Part shown: one piece after another, positions 19,933 through 28,560 of the stretch
Layout of the letters: every line of letters starts with the position of its first letter
Position numbering within the stretch: position 1 is the first letter of the stretch
DNA from: Paramicrobacterium humi
Lineage (GTDB): Bacteria; Actinomycetota; Actinomycetes; Actinomycetales; Microbacteriaceae
NCBI RefSeq assembly: GCF_900105715.1
Contig: NZ_FNRY01000001.1
Span: 372,001 to 436,000, forward strand
DNA length: 64,000 nucleotides
Direction of reading: 5' to 3'
Notes under the pieces: generated by a model
Databases searched by the model: none
What the model was told of the DNA's origin: nothing
Seen by the model: the letters and a program-made list of their open reading frames with translations, nothing else
Translations under genes and position numbers: made by a program

Positions 19933-20857
19933 ACGTGAGCTCGAGCGTGCGGCGCCGCACCGATCGGGAGTGACGCACCATGTCGACAGTGAGCACGATC
20001 AGAGCGAGCCAGACGAGACCGAAGCCGACCCAGCGCTCGGGCGGCATGGGCTCGCGCATGATCACGACGCCGACAATGAACTGCAGCACCGGGGCGAGAT
20101 ACTGGAACAGTCCCATGTACACGAGCGGCAGCCGACGGGCGGCCGAGGCGAACAGCAGCAGCGGAACCGCCGTGATGACGCCAGAGCCGATGAGGAGAAC
20201 GACGTTCGTCGCCCCCGCCGTGCCGAAAACGATGCCCGTCGTCATGCCGACCCAGACGAGCTCGACGGCAGCGACCGGTGCGAGGAACAGCGTCTCGAGG
20301 GTGAGCCCCGAGACGGCGTCGACGCGCGTGCCGACGCGGTTCTTCATGAGCCCGTACAGGCCGAACGAGAACGCGAGGACGAGCGCGATCACCGGCAGGT
20401 TGCCGTAGGCGACCCACAGAACGATGACCGCGAGGATGCTGATGCCCACGGCGACCCACTGCAGGCCGCGGAGCCGTTCGTGCAGGAAGACGACGCCGAG
20501 GAACACGGTCACGATCGGGTTGATGAAGTATCCGAGCGACGCCTCGACGACGTGTCCGGAGAGGGTGCCGATGACGTAGGTCTGCCAGTTGACGAAGATG
20601 AGCGCTGCCGCGATTGCCATCGCGAGCATCACGCGACCTGACCGGAACAGGCCGAGGAACGCCCGCCAGCCGCGCATGACGGTGAGCAGGATCGCGCAGA
20701 ACACGAGCGAGAACAGAATCCGCAGCGCGACGACCTCGAACGGCCCCGTGGGCAGGAGCGCGACGAAGTACAGCGGGAGCGCGCCCCAGAGGATGTACGC
20801 CGAGGCGGCATAGCCCATGCCGGGCCGGCTGACGGCCGATGTCGCAGGAGAACTCAC
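19931..20857 (-). CDS. EamA/RarD family transporter
   Basis: A 308-residue membrane protein with about ten hydrophobic segments in two EamA-like halves. The RarD-type opening (GYAASAYILWGALPLYFVAL) and the loop ALIFVNWQTYVIG are clear. RarD proteins are drug/metabolite exporters of unknown substrate, first named from a chloramphenicol-sensitivity phenotype. Two in-frame GTG codons are possible; 20857 was chosen because a TACTGT -10 hexamer (20865-20870) sits seven bases before it, as at other leaderless starts in this window. GTG 20863 would add two residues. Confidence 0.88.
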   Translation of the reverse strand: MSSPATSAVSRPGMGYAASAYILWGALPLYFVALLPTGPFEVVALRILFSLVFCAILLTVMRGWRAFLGLFRSGRVMLAMAIAAALIFVNWQTYVIGTLSGHVVEASLGYFINPIVTVFLGVVFLHERLRGLQWVAVGISILAVIVLWVAYGNLPVIALVLAFSFGLYGLMKNRVGTRVDAVSGLTLETLFLAPVAAVELVWVGMTTGIVFGTAGATNVVLLIGSGVITAVPLLLFASAARRLPLVYMGLFQYLAPVLQFIVGVVIMREPMPPERWVGFGLVWLALIVLTVDMVRHSRSVRRRTLELT

Positions 20858-20940
20858 TGTCACGACAGTACCGCTCCGCCGGCCCGATCCGGGTGCCTGC
20901 CGGTCCGGACGGCCGGCTTTTCCGCAGGCGGAGGCTCGGC

Positions 20941-21582
20941 TCAGTTCGCGGTGCCGAGCAGCTGCCTGATCGAGCGCGCGAGCGACTCCGCGTCCGTGAA
21001 CACGCGAGCGTGCCAGCCGAACTCGGTCGCGGCGGCCACGTTGTTCTCGAGATCGTCGGTGAAGTGCACGGATGCCGCGTCCACGGCGTGGCCGAGAGCG
21101 GCCTCGATGCCCGCGTGCGCGGCCGCGAAGCACGCGCGGTCCGGCTTCGCCACGCCGATCTCGTAGGAGTTCAGGACGCGCACGAAATGACCGAGGATCC
21201 CGTGTGCCTCGAGCTCCTGCCGCGTCGTGTCGGTGCCGTTCGTGAGGGCGAAGACGGGGTGCTCGCGTCGCAGCTCGTCGATGAGCGCTATCGTGCGCGG
21301 CACAAGCTGGCCCGTGTCGCTCGCCCATTCGGCGACGACGGAGGCGGCGTGTTCCGGGTGCCGCGCGTGACGGGCGACGCGCTCGGCCACGACCTCGACC
21401 CACGCGGCGCGCGTCAGCCGGCCCTCGACGAGCTCGCGCGCGAGTGGCTCGCTGAACGCGACCCGCTCGATGACGCCGAGCGGTGCATCGAGCTCGTCGC
21501 GCAGCCGCGCGGCCATGCGCTCGGGACGGAAGGTGCGCACGACGCCGTCGATGTCGAAGACGAAGACACGTGGGGCGGCCAT
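20941..21582 (-). CDS. HAD-superfamily hydrolase, subfamily IA
   Basis: A 213-residue phosphatase-like protein with all four HAD motifs: nucleophile Asp in VFDIDGVV (residues 8-15), motif II LTNGTD, the Lys in GVAKPD and the acidic pair in FTDDLENN. A helical cap lies between motifs I and II. It probably dephosphorylates a small metabolite; the substrate is unknown. The ATG lies seven bases after TACACT (21590-21595), so a leaderless mRNA is expected. groES lies upstream, separated by a strong terminator. Confidence 0.9.
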   Translation of the reverse strand: MAAPRVFVFDIDGVVRTFRPERMAARLRDELDAPLGVIERVAFSEPLARELVEGRLTRAAWVEVVAERVARHARHPEHAASVVAEWASDTGQLVPRTIALIDELRREHPVFALTNGTDTTRQELEAHGILGHFVRVLNSYEIGVAKPDRACFAAAHAGIEAALGHAVDAASVHFTDDLENNVAAATEFGWHARVFTDAESLARSIRQLLGTAN

Positions 21583-21602
21583 GCCCCACAGTGTAGGCGG
21601 GA

Positions 21603-21642
21603 AAAGCGAAGACCCGGCGGGTGACCGCCGGGTCTTCGCTTT
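21603..21642 (-). terminator. groES terminator
   Basis: An 18-base perfect stem (21603-21620 with 21625-21642) with a four-base loop, followed on the minus strand by TTTTCCC. Very strong intrinsic terminator directly after groES. Confidence 0.93.
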
Positions 21643-21653
21643 GCAGCGTGAGC

Positions 21654-21950
21654 TTAGCGCTCGACGACTGCGAGAACGTCGCGAGCCGAGAGCACGAGGT
21701 ACTCGTCAGCGCCGAACTTGACCTCGGTTCCGCCGTACTTCGAGTAGAGAACCTTGTCGCCGACGGCGACGTCGAGCGGAACGCGGTTGCCGTTGTCGTC
21801 GATGCGGCCGGGGCCGACGGCGACAACTTCGCCCTCCTGCGGCTTCTCCTTGGCGGTGTCAGGGATGACCAGACCCGACGCAGTTGTCTGCTCTGCCTCG
21901 ACCTGCTTGATGACGATGCGATCCTCGAGCGGCTTGATGGAGACCGACAC
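21654..21950 (-). CDS. groES: Co-chaperonin GroES
   Basis: A 98-residue Hsp10. It contains the conserved start [11 protein letters not shown], the mobile loop region ([14 protein letters not shown]), the [11 protein letters not shown] strand and the ending VLAVVE. It caps GroEL and assists ATP-driven protein folding in the cytosol. The GTG start has AAAGAGGT five bases away. The gene stands alone: no groEL follows, and a strong terminator closes it. Two CIRCE operators upstream show HrcA control. Confidence 0.97.
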   Translation of the reverse strand: MSVSIKPLEDRIVIKQVEAEQTTASGLVIPDTAKEKPQEGEVVAVGPGRIDDNGNRVPLDVAVGDKVLYSKYGGTEVKFGADEYLVLSARDVLAVVER

Positions 21951-21981
21951 GGTTGACCTCTTTCTCGTAAGAAGACTTGAG

Positions 21982-22008
21982 TTAGCACCCTCACTACGCG
22001 AGTGCTAA
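21982..22008. promoter_or_regulatory. CIRCE operator 1 (HrcA binding site)
   Basis: TTAGCACCC-N9-GAGTGCTAA, one mismatch from the CIRCE consensus (TTAGCACTC-N9-GAGTGCTAA). It lies directly downstream of the groES -10 hexamer and so covers the predicted transcription start. Confidence 0.95.
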
Positions 22009-22013
22009 CTGCA

Positions 22014-22042
22014 AGTTTACGGATGCACTGGCACTCGTGCAA
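22014..22042 (-). promoter_or_regulatory. groES promoter
   Basis: On the minus strand: -35 TTGCAC (22042-22037), 17-base spacer, -10 TAAACT (22019-22014). The -35 lies in the central spacer of CIRCE operator 2 and the -10 lies between the two operators. Confidence 0.75.
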
Positions 22043-22054
22043 CGTGAGTGCCAA
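22028..22054. promoter_or_regulatory. CIRCE operator 2 (variant)
   Basis: CTGGCACTC-N9-GAGTGCCAA: arms of CIRCE length and spacing with a TA-to-GG type change conserved in both arms, so the symmetry is kept. It overlaps the groES -35. Confidence 0.8.
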
Positions 22055-22108
22055 TTGTGGGTCGGGTTTCGCTGAGGGCGTGCGGCCACGTGCTGATACG
22101 TTGACGGA

Positions 22109-23314
22109 ATGGAACGCGCCGAGCTGGTCTTGCTTCTCACTCCGACGGGCCTCGCCCTGCTCGACGAGGTCTCGGCGCAGGGCGAGGCGACCGACCTCGT
22201 CGCCACCGTGTCGGCGCTGCGCAAGGCGGGTCACGACCCGCAGCTCGTCTCCGCCGCGCTCACGCAGTCCCGTCTGCGGCGCCACGCGCGACCCAAGTTC
22301 GGCGGCTTCGCCGATCGGATGCTGTTCACGCAAGCGGGCCTCGAGCAGGCGACGCGGCTCAAGGTCGCGGCCCTGCACGCCGGGCGGTTTGCGCGAGCGG
22401 GGCTCACGCGCGTCGCCGACCTCGGCTGCGGCATCGGCGGAGACGCGATGGCCCTCGCCGCTCTCGATCTGCAGGTCACCGCCGTCGACGCCGACGAGGT
22501 GACCGCGACGATGGCCGCCTACAACCTCGCCCCGTTCCACACGGCGACCGCCCGGCATGCGCGCGCGGAAGACGTCGATCTGTCCGAGTTCGACGCCGTC
22601 TACTTCGACCCGGCCAGGCGCACGGCGGGACACCAGAACACGGCGAGGCTCACCCGTCCCGAGGACTACACGCCGTCGCTCGACTTCGTCTTCGACACGG
22701 CGAGTCGGATGCCGACGGGCGTGAAGCTCGGCCCCGGCATCGACCGCGACATCATTCCCGACGCCGCCGAGGCGCAGTGGGTGAGCGTCGACGGCAGCGT
22801 CGTCGAGCTCGGGCTCTGGTTCGGCGGCCTCGCCCGTGACGGCATCCGTCGTTCTGCTCTCGTTCTCGGCCGGGAGGGCAGCCACGAGCTGTCGGCCGCC
22901 TCGGACGCCGAGGACGAGCCCGTGCGCGAGCTCGGGCAGTACCTCTATGAGCCGGACGGCGCCGTGATCAGGGCGCGACTCATCGGCGACCTCGCCCGAC
23001 AGATCGGGGCGGCGCCGCTCAGCGACGGCATCGCGTATCTCAGCGGAGACGAGCTCACGGCGACGCCGTTCGCGACGGCATTCCGGGTGATCGAGCGGAT
23101 GCCGCTGGACGAGAAGGCGCTGCGTCGGTGGGTGAAGCAGAACGAGATCGGCACGCTCGAGATCAAGAAGCGCGGCGTCGATCTGGATCCCGCGGCGTTC
23201 CGAAAGCGCCTGAACCCGCGCGGGGCGAGCTCGGCGACGCTCGTGCTCACGCGCGTCGACGGCCGCCACACCGCGCTCGTTGTCGAGCGGGCGGGCGGCG
23301 CCTCAGACGACTAG
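22109..23314 (+). CDS. Class I SAM-dependent methyltransferase with THUMP-like domain
   Basis: A 401-residue protein. The AdoMet motif I is VADLGCGIGGDAMAL (about residues 107-121), with a motif IV-like YFDPARR near 170. The C-terminal region (about 300-400, including LEIKKRGVDLDP and RLNPRG) matches the THUMP-like domain found with this methyltransferase family in actinobacteria. RNA is a probable substrate, by analogy with THUMP proteins. The start fits a leaderless mRNA: TACGTT (22097-22102) lies six bases before the ATG. Its stop overlaps that of the converging DUF4190 gene (shared CTAG). Confidence 0.85.
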   Translation: MERAELVLLLTPTGLALLDEVSAQGEATDLVATVSALRKAGHDPQLVSAALTQSRLRRHARPKFGGFADRMLFTQAGLEQATRLKVAALHAGRFARAGLTRVADLGCGIGGDAMALAALDLQVTAVDADEVTATMAAYNLAPFHTATARHARAEDVDLSEFDAVYFDPARRTAGHQNTARLTRPEDYTPSLDFVFDTASRMPTGVKLGPGIDRDIIPDAAEAQWVSVDGSVVELGLWFGGLARDGIRRSALVLGREGSHELSAASDAEDEPVRELGQYLYEPDGAVIRARLIGDLARQIGAAPLSDGIAYLSGDELTATPFATAFRVIERMPLDEKALRRWVKQNEIGTLEIKKRGVDLDPAAFRKRLNPRGASSATLVLTRVDGRHTALVVERAGGASDD

Positions 23315-23766
23315 GAGTTGATGGCGCCTCCGGTCACGCCGACGGTTCCGATCACCGCGATGAGCGCGATGATCCAGATCACGATGGCGATGACGGCGAT
23401 GGCGGTGAAGATGTAGCCGAGGATGAGGCCGGTGAGGGCGAGCCCGTCGCCTTGCTCGCCGGTCTGGCGGATCTGCTTGCGGGCGATGTGCCCGCACACG
23501 ATCGCGGCCGGCGAGAACACGAACGCGGCGACGAGCGCGATTATCGCGAGAACGTTCGTGCGCGGCGGCTGAGGGTAGCCGTACTGCCCGTACCCGGCGG
23601 GCTGCTGCCCGTACGCCGGGGCCTGCTGGCCGTACGCGGGCGGCTGCTGAGGATACGACGGCGGCTGCTGCTGCCCGTACTGCGGAGGCTGCTGAGGCTG
23701 TTGCGGCTGTTGCGGCTGCTGGGGGCCGGGCTGTTGGGGGCCGGGCTGTTGCGGGGTGTCGCTCAT
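23311..23766 (-). CDS. DUF4190 membrane protein with Pro/Gln/Tyr-rich N-terminus
   Basis: A 151-residue protein. Residues about 5-68 are low-complexity, built from short QQP, YGQQ and PPAYGQ repeats. Residues about 70-148 hold two hydrophobic segments and a soluble loop typical of DUF4190 (LAIIALVAAFV, then GHIARKQIRQTGEQGDGLALTGLILGY). The topology suggests that the disordered region is cytoplasmic or at the membrane face. Function is unknown. A second DUF4190-like gene lies immediately upstream, and the pair probably forms an operon. Confidence 0.85.
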   Translation of the reverse strand: MSDTPQQPGPQQPGPQQPQQPQQPQQPPQYGQQQPPSYPQQPPAYGQQAPAYGQQPAGYGQYGYPQPPRTNVLAIIALVAAFVFSPAAIVCGHIARKQIRQTGEQGDGLALTGLILGYIFTAIAVIAIVIWIIALIAVIGTVGVTGGAINS

Positions 23767-23794
23767 GAGGGGTGCCTTTCTGTGGCGACGAGGG

Positions 23795-24391
23795 TCATCT
23801 CGTCAGGACGTAGATGATGCTGTAGGTGAACCAGCCGAGGGCGAAGACAGTCCCCGCGAACCCCGTGAGGATGCCCCACAGTGCGAAGGTGCGGTCGTCG
23901 TTCGGGTTGCGGCGTGCGATGAAGCCGAGGATGATCGCGATGACCGCGAGCGGGATCGTCCAGCCGAAGAACACGCCTCCGATTACGCCGATGATGCCGA
24001 GTACGAGGGCCGCGAGGCCCTTCTTCGGCGTGCGCGGCCGGGCCTGCGGCTGCGGATAGCCGCCGTATCCGACCGGCGCGTGCTCGGCGTGAGCCTGCTC
24101 CGGATAGGGCTGCGGCGGGTACGCCTGCGGCGGTTGCGCGTATGGCGCCTGCTGACCCTGCGGATAGCCGGGTGACGGGTAGCTCTGCTGCCCGTAGTCG
24201 GGGACCTGCGGTGTCTGCTGCGGGGCCGGCGGAGCGGGCTGGTTCCACGGAGCGCGTGCGGGGTCGCCGCCGGGGCGCGCCCAGGCGTCCGTTTCCTGCT
24301 GGACCTGCGGCTGGCCCTCCGGCTGCTCGCGCGACGGCTGGACCGGCAGGGGCGGACGCGGCGGCACGTCCGGCTCGTTCGCCTCTGTCAT
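23795..24391 (-). CDS. DUF4190-like membrane protein with long disordered N-terminus
   Basis: A 198-residue protein. Residues 1-120 are Pro/Gln/Ala/Tyr-rich and disordered. The rest has two to three hydrophobic segments with an ARRNPNDDRTFALWGILTG loop like the DUF4190 loop of its neighbour. ATG 24391 was chosen because GAGGAGGGC precedes it by a normal distance. It lies 28 bases upstream of the other DUF4190 gene and is probably a diverged paralogue of it. Function is unknown. Confidence 0.8.
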   Translation of the reverse strand: MTEANEPDVPPRPPLPVQPSREQPEGQPQVQQETDAWARPGGDPARAPWNQPAPPAPQQTPQVPDYGQQSYPSPGYPQGQQAPYAQPPQAYPPQPYPEQAHAEHAPVGYGGYPQPQARPRTPKKGLAALVLGIIGVIGGVFFGWTIPLAVIAIILGFIARRNPNDDRTFALWGILTGFAGTVFALGWFTYSIIYVLTR

Positions 24392-24423
24392 CTCTGCCCT
24401 CCTCGCGCGTGCGGCGTTTGGAT

Positions 24424-25482
24424 TCACGCTACCTGAATCTCGGTCACCGGGAGCGTCGAGTCAGCACCGAAATCGAGCGTCGAGGGCTCGTGCCCGGCCA
24501 TGATGCGCTGGGCGGCGAGCGCGGCGATCATGGCGCCGTTGTCGGTGCACAGCGACAGCGGCGGGATGCGCAGCGCGATGCCGGCGGCATCCGTTCTCTC
24601 CACCGCGAGCTCGCGAATGCGCTTGTTCGCGACGACGCCTCCGCCGAGAAGCAGTCGGGGCACGCCGTAGTCGTTGCAGGCGTTCACGGCCTTGGTGAGC
24701 AGCACGTCGGCGACGGCCTCGCGGAACGATGCGGCGACGTCCGCGACGGGCACGACTTCGCCGGCATCCTGCTTCTGCTCGACCCAACGCGCGACAGCGG
24801 TCTTGAGTCCCGAGAACGAGAAGTCGTAGCGGTGCTTCGCCATGTCCTTCGGCAGGCTCAGTCCGCGGGGGAAGCGGATCGCCGTCGGGTCCCCCTCGGC
24901 GGCGGCCTTGTCGATCTGAGGGCCGCCCGGGTACGGCAGGCCGAGGATGCGCGCGACCTTGTCGAACGCCTCCCCCGCCGCGTCGTCGATCGTCTCCCCG
25001 AGCAGCTCGACGTCGCTCGTGAGGTCGCGCACGAGAAGCAGCGAGGTGTGACCGCCCGACACGAGCAGCGCGATCGTGGGGTACTCGAACGGCTCGCCGC
25101 GGTCGTCGAGGATGTCGGCGCCGACGTGTCCGACGAGGTGGTTGACGGCGTAGATGGGCTTGCCGAGCGACAGCGCGAGCGCCTTCGCAGCGCCGACCCC
25201 GACCATGAGGGCGCCCGAGAGACCGGGGCCGCTCGTGACGGCGACGGCGTCGATGTCGCTCACGGCGATGCCGGCCTCGTCGACGGCAGCGGTGAGGGCG
25301 GGGCCGAGGGCTTCGAGGTGGGCGCGCGCGGCGACCTCGGGCACGACGCCGCCGTAGCGCGCGTGCTGCTCCATCGACGAGGAGATCGTGTTCGACAGCA
25401 GCTGCGAGCCGCGCACGATGCCGATTCCGGTCTCGTCGCAGCTCGTCTCGATGCCGAGCACGAGCGGGTTCTCGCGGTTCAT
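24424..25482 (-). CDS. tsaD: tRNA N6-threonylcarbamoyladenosine transferase TsaD
   Basis: A 352-residue ASKHA-fold protein that transfers threonylcarbamoyl from its adenylate to A37 of ANN-decoding tRNAs, working with TsaB and TsaE. It shows the family start [12 protein letters not shown] (residues 8-19), the metal-binding HxxxH in VNHLVGH and the SGGHTS nucleotide motif. Its ATG overlaps the rimI stop (ATGA). It is the last gene of the acpS-alr-tsaE-tsaB-rimI-tsaD run. Confidence 0.97.
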   Translation of the reverse strand: MNRENPLVLGIETSCDETGIGIVRGSQLLSNTISSSMEQHARYGGVVPEVAARAHLEALGPALTAAVDEAGIAVSDIDAVAVTSGPGLSGALMVGVGAAKALALSLGKPIYAVNHLVGHVGADILDDRGEPFEYPTIALLVSGGHTSLLLVRDLTSDVELLGETIDDAAGEAFDKVARILGLPYPGGPQIDKAAAEGDPTAIRFPRGLSLPKDMAKHRYDFSFSGLKTAVARWVEQKQDAGEVVPVADVAASFREAVADVLLTKAVNACNDYGVPRLLLGGGVVANKRIRELAVERTDAAGIALRIPPLSLCTDNGAMIAALAAQRIMAGHEPSTLDFGADSTLPVTEIQVA

Positions 25483-25949
25483 GCTGCTCCTGTGCGGTTT
25501 TCGGGGTGGTCGAGCTTCATCACGACGGCGTCGATGCCGCCGCGGTAGTAGCGGGGACGCACGCCGATCTCGCTGAAGCCGAGCGTGCGGTACAGCTCTT
25601 GGGCCGAGGGGTTGTCGGCGCGCACCTCGAGGAACACGGCGCGAGCGCCGACGGATGCCGCATGCGCGATGAGCGCGCGCATGAGGGCGCGGCCGATGCC
25701 GGCGCGGCGCTGCTCGGCTGCGACGGCGATCGTCTGGATGTCCGCGTCGGTGCTGCCGCTCGGCGCGAGGACTCCGGCATAGCCGATGATCGCGCCGTCC
25801 TCCGCTTCGGCGACGAGGTAGCGCGTGTGCTCGCTCTCGAGCTCGGCGCGCATCGAGTCGCGCGACCAGTCGTCGGGTGCGAACGTGACCGTCTCGAGCA
25901 GCATTATCGCGTCGAGGTCGTCCGCGGTCGCACGACGCAGCGCGCTCAC
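25479..25949 (-). CDS. rimI: Ribosomal protein S18-alanine N-acetyltransferase-type GNAT
   Basis: A 156-residue GNAT acetyltransferase. The acetyl-CoA loop [11 protein letters not shown] (about residues 80-90) and the [19 protein letters not shown] segment with the RimI-like ending are clear. RimI acetylates N-terminal alanine, in Escherichia coli that of ribosomal protein S18; actinobacterial RimI may have wider targets. The GTG at 25949 overlaps the tsaB stop (GTGA) and the stop overlaps tsaD. The tsaB-rimI-tsaD order supports the name. Confidence 0.92.
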   Translation of the reverse strand: MSALRRATADDLDAIMLLETVTFAPDDWSRDSMRAELESEHTRYLVAEAEDGAIIGYAGVLAPSGSTDADIQTIAVAAEQRRAGIGRALMRALIAHAASVGARAVFLEVRADNPSAQELYRTLGFSEIGVRPRYYRGGIDAVVMKLDHPENRTGAA

Positions 25950-26563
25950 GCCGTCACTCGCTTGCCCGCGGAGGGCGACACATCGGGCGAGCGCAGATAC
26001 AGCGGCTCGTCGGCCGCGAAGGCACGGCCCGCTGCCCACGTGTTCTCGGCGATCATGCCGAGCTGCCCCGCGGGAACGCGGACGGCGTCGAATCGCGTCG
26101 CCTCCCCCGCCTCGACGTCGGCCGGCTTGGCAAGGCCGGGCCCGTCGACGCGGATCGGCAGCCCGGCGGCATCCATTCCGCTGTAGCGCGACCAGTACAC
26201 CTCGCGGCGGCGGGCATCGCTCGTGACGAGCAGCTCCCCCGTTCCGCCGGCCGCGTACCAGTCGGCCGCGATCGCGTCGTGGCTGACGACCGGAACCACG
26301 GGCTTGCCGGCGCCGAACGCGAACGCGCGCGCTGCGGCGATGCCGATGCGCAGTCCTGTGAAGGGCCCGGGGCCCATGCCCGCGGCGACCGCGGAGAGCT
26401 CGGCCGGGCGCACGCCCGCCGCCTCGAGCACGTTGCGGATGAGCGCTCCGACGACCTCGGCGTGCCCGCGAGTGTCGTCGCTCGAGCGTTCGGCGATGAT
26501 GCCGCGATCGTGGTCGACGACCGCGACGGAGGTTCCGATGGACGAGTCGATGGCGAGAAGCAC
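25946..26563 (-). CDS. tsaB: TsaB, t6A biosynthesis partner of TsaD
   Basis: A 205-residue ASKHA-fold protein that dimerises with TsaD. N-terminal strand [16 protein letters not shown] and the segment [17 protein letters not shown] are diagnostic. It lacks the metal-binding histidines of TsaD, as expected. The GTG start lies nine bases after the tsaE stop. The C-terminus is coupled to rimI by a GTGA overlap. Confidence 0.95.
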   Translation of the reverse strand: MLLAIDSSIGTSVAVVDHDRGIIAERSSDDTRGHAEVVGALIRNVLEAAGVRPAELSAVAAGMGPGPFTGLRIGIAAARAFAFGAGKPVVPVVSHDAIAADWYAAGGTGELLVTSDARRREVYWSRYSGMDAAGLPIRVDGPGLAKPADVEAGEATRFDAVRVPAGQLGMIAENTWAAGRAFAADEPLYLRSPDVSPSAGKRVTA

Positions 26564-26572
26564 GCCTCAAGC

Positions 26573-27064
26573 CTACGCGCTGGCGGCGCCCCTGCTGATG
26601 CGCACGGTGCGGGGCTCGTCGGCCTCGTCGCCGGCATCCGTCCCGTCCCCGTGGACGGCCTCGACGGCTCCCGTCGGACGGTCGATCTCGACCTCGAGCC
26701 ACGACTCGGCGACGCCGTGCAGCATGCCCCTGCCCCATTCGACGACGACGACGCTGCCCGCGAAGTCGATGTCGAGGTCGTCAAGTTCCATCGCGTCGCC
26801 GAGGCGGTACGCGTCGACGTGCACGAGCGGCGCGCCACCGGAAAGGCTCGGGTGGGTGCGGGCGAGAACGAACGTGGGGCTCGTGACCGGCCCGCGCACG
26901 CCGAGGCCCTCGCCGATGCCGCGCGTGAGCGTTGTCTTGCCGGCGCCGAGCGGACCGGTGAGCACGAGCAGGTCGCCCGCGCTCAGCGTCCGCCCGAGCT
27001 CGACGCCGAAGGCGTGCATGTCGTCGGCGGTGTCGAGCACGGTCGTGGAGGGAATCTGGATCAT
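26573..27064 (-). CDS. tsaE: TsaE ATPase of t6A biosynthesis
   Basis: A 163-residue P-loop ATPase that cycles the TsaB-TsaD complex. It has Walker A GPLGAGKTT (residues 37-45), followed by the conserved SPTFVLARTH and HVDAYRL, and VVVEWG near 127. Compared with the shorter family members it carries an acidic C-terminal tail of about 25 residues. The ATG overlaps the alr stop (ATGA). Confidence 0.95.
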   Translation of the reverse strand: MIQIPSTTVLDTADDMHAFGVELGRTLSAGDLLVLTGPLGAGKTTLTRGIGEGLGVRGPVTSPTFVLARTHPSLSGGAPLVHVDAYRLGDAMELDDLDIDFAGSVVVVEWGRGMLHGVAESWLEVEIDRPTGAVEAVHGDGTDAGDEADEPRTVRISRGAASA

Positions 27065-28176
27065 GCGCCGATCCAAGTGCGCGGCACGCGATCGCCGATG
27101 CGCGTGACGATCTCGTAGTTGATGGTGGATGCCGCTGCCGCCCAGTCGTCGGCGGAGGGCACGCCCGCGCTCGCGTCGCCGAACAGCACGGCCTCGTCGC
27201 CGACCCGCACGTCGGCGTCGCCGACGTCGACGACGAACTGGTCCATGGCGATGCGACCGACGTTGCGACACGTCACGCCGCCGATCGCCACCGTCGCGTA
27301 GCCGGACGCCTGCCGCGGGATGCCGTCGGCGTAGCCGAGCGGGATGAGCGCGAGCGTCGTCGGCCGGGGCGTGCGGTGCGTGTAGCCGTAGGAGACGCCG
27401 GCGCCAGCGGGCACCCGCCGCACGGCCGCGACCTGCGCGCGCAGGGTCATGGCGGGGCGGATGCCGAGCTCGGCGCTCGACTCGTCGTCGAACGGCGTGA
27501 GGCCGTAGAGCCCGATGCCCAGGCGCACCATCGTGAGCCGGGAATCGGGGATGCGCAGCGCGGCAGCGGTCGCGGCAGCGTGCAGCAGCTCGGGGTCGAG
27601 CCCCGCGTCGCGCGCGGCAGTGGTGAGCTGCGCGAACAGCTCGAGCGCCGCGCGGTCGTCTTCCGGCGAGGTGTTCGACACGTGCGTCATGAGTCCGCGC
27701 ACGCGCAGCACGCGCTCGCTCTCGAGTGCGGCGGCGCGCGCGAACAGCTCGGTCGCGAGCTCGGGCGCGAGTCCGTTGCGGCTGAGTCCCGTGTCGATCT
27801 TCACGTGCACGGGAACATCGGATGCCGCGGCCGCACGGGCCGCGCGTGCGAGGCGCTCGAGCTGCTCGACGCTCGAGACGGCGACCTCGATGCGGTTCGC
27901 GACCGCTGGTGCGAAGTCGGTGTCCGGGCCGTGCAGCCAGCACAGGATGGGAGCGGCAATGCCGGCGGCCCGCAGGGCGAGCGCCTCGTCGAGGTCAGCC
28001 GTGCCGAGCGCGTCGGCGCCCGCCGCTTCGAGCGTCTTCGCGACCGGCACGGCGCCGTGACCGTAGGCGTCGGCCTTCACGACGGCGAGCGCGGGCACGC
28101 CGACGCGCTCGCGCAGCACGCGATAGTTCTCGGCGATCGCGCCGAGGTCGACGACGGCTTCGCGGAACAGCGTCAT
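27061..28176 (-). CDS. alr: Alanine racemase
   Basis: A 371-residue fold-III PLP enzyme that makes D-alanine for peptidoglycan. The PLP lysine is K34 in VVKADAYGHGA, and the second-half catalytic Tyr is in GVSYGYTHRT. The length is normal. The ATG overlaps the acpS stop and the stop overlaps tsaE, so it is embedded in the overlapping operon. Confidence 0.97.
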   Translation of the reverse strand: MTLFREAVVDLGAIAENYRVLRERVGVPALAVVKADAYGHGAVPVAKTLEAAGADALGTADLDEALALRAAGIAAPILCWLHGPDTDFAPAVANRIEVAVSSVEQLERLARAARAAAASDVPVHVKIDTGLSRNGLAPELATELFARAAALESERVLRVRGLMTHVSNTSPEDDRAALELFAQLTTAARDAGLDPELLHAAATAAALRIPDSRLTMVRLGIGLYGLTPFDDESSAELGIRPAMTLRAQVAAVRRVPAGAGVSYGYTHRTPRPTTLALIPLGYADGIPRQASGYATVAIGGVTCRNVGRIAMDQFVVDVGDADVRVGDEAVLFGDASAGVPSADDWAAAASTINYEIVTRIGDRVPRTWIGA

Positions 28177-28541
28177 GCGCCCGCCTCCTCTGCGCGCTCG
28201 GCGACGACGAAAGCGATGGCCGCTCCCGCATCGTGAGTCATCGACAGGTGCAGCGCCGTGATCCCGCGTCGCCGCACGACGTCGGCCGTCGACCCGGATA
28301 GGGTGAATCCCGGGTCGCCCGCGGGCGACTTGTCCACGACGATGTCGAGCCAGCGCACACCGTCGGAGCTGCCGAGCGCCTTGATGAGCGCCTCTTTCGC
28401 GGCGTAGCGGCCCGCGAGCGAGCGCAGCGGCAGCATCCGTTCGCTCTCAGCGAACAGCCGCTCACGCAGTCGAGGCGTGCGGTCGACGGCCCGCTCGAAG
28501 CGCGCGAGGTCGACGAGGTCGACGCCGATTCCGACGATCAC
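28173..28541 (-). CDS. acpS: Holo-[acyl-carrier-protein] synthase
   Basis: A 122-residue phosphopantetheinyl transferase of the AcpS type. It moves 4'-phosphopantetheine from CoA to a Ser of acyl carrier protein. Magnesium-binding Asp8 (GIGVDLV) and Glu50 (RYAAKEALIKAL) are present. The GTG at 28541 has GGTGAG upstream. It is the first gene of the overlapping six-gene run and follows glmS by 19 bases. Confidence 0.95.
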   Translation of the reverse strand: MIVGIGVDLVDLARFERAVDRTPRLRERLFAESERMLPLRSLAGRYAAKEALIKALGSSDGVRWLDIVVDKSPAGDPGFTLSGSTADVVRRRGITALHLSMTHDAGAAIAFVVAERAEEAGA

Positions 28542-28560
28542 TGCTCACCGGCGCTCATGG

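Noticed and set aside
19931-23269. A single minus-strand open frame of over 1,100 codons
   Set aside because: It is the RarD-like gene with a read-through open frame antisense to the groES, HAD and methyltransferase region; only the last 308 codons look like protein.
23570-23755. Short tandem repeats considered as a possible CRISPR or VNTR array
   Set aside because: They encode the QQP/YGQ repeats of a DUF4190 protein; there are no spacers or conserved direct repeats.
26563-26575. TAGGCT six bases before the tsaB GTG, matching the leaderless pattern
   Set aside because: TAG is simply the tsaE stop inside a tightly overlapping operon, and there is no -35. It shows that single matches to the pattern can be chance.
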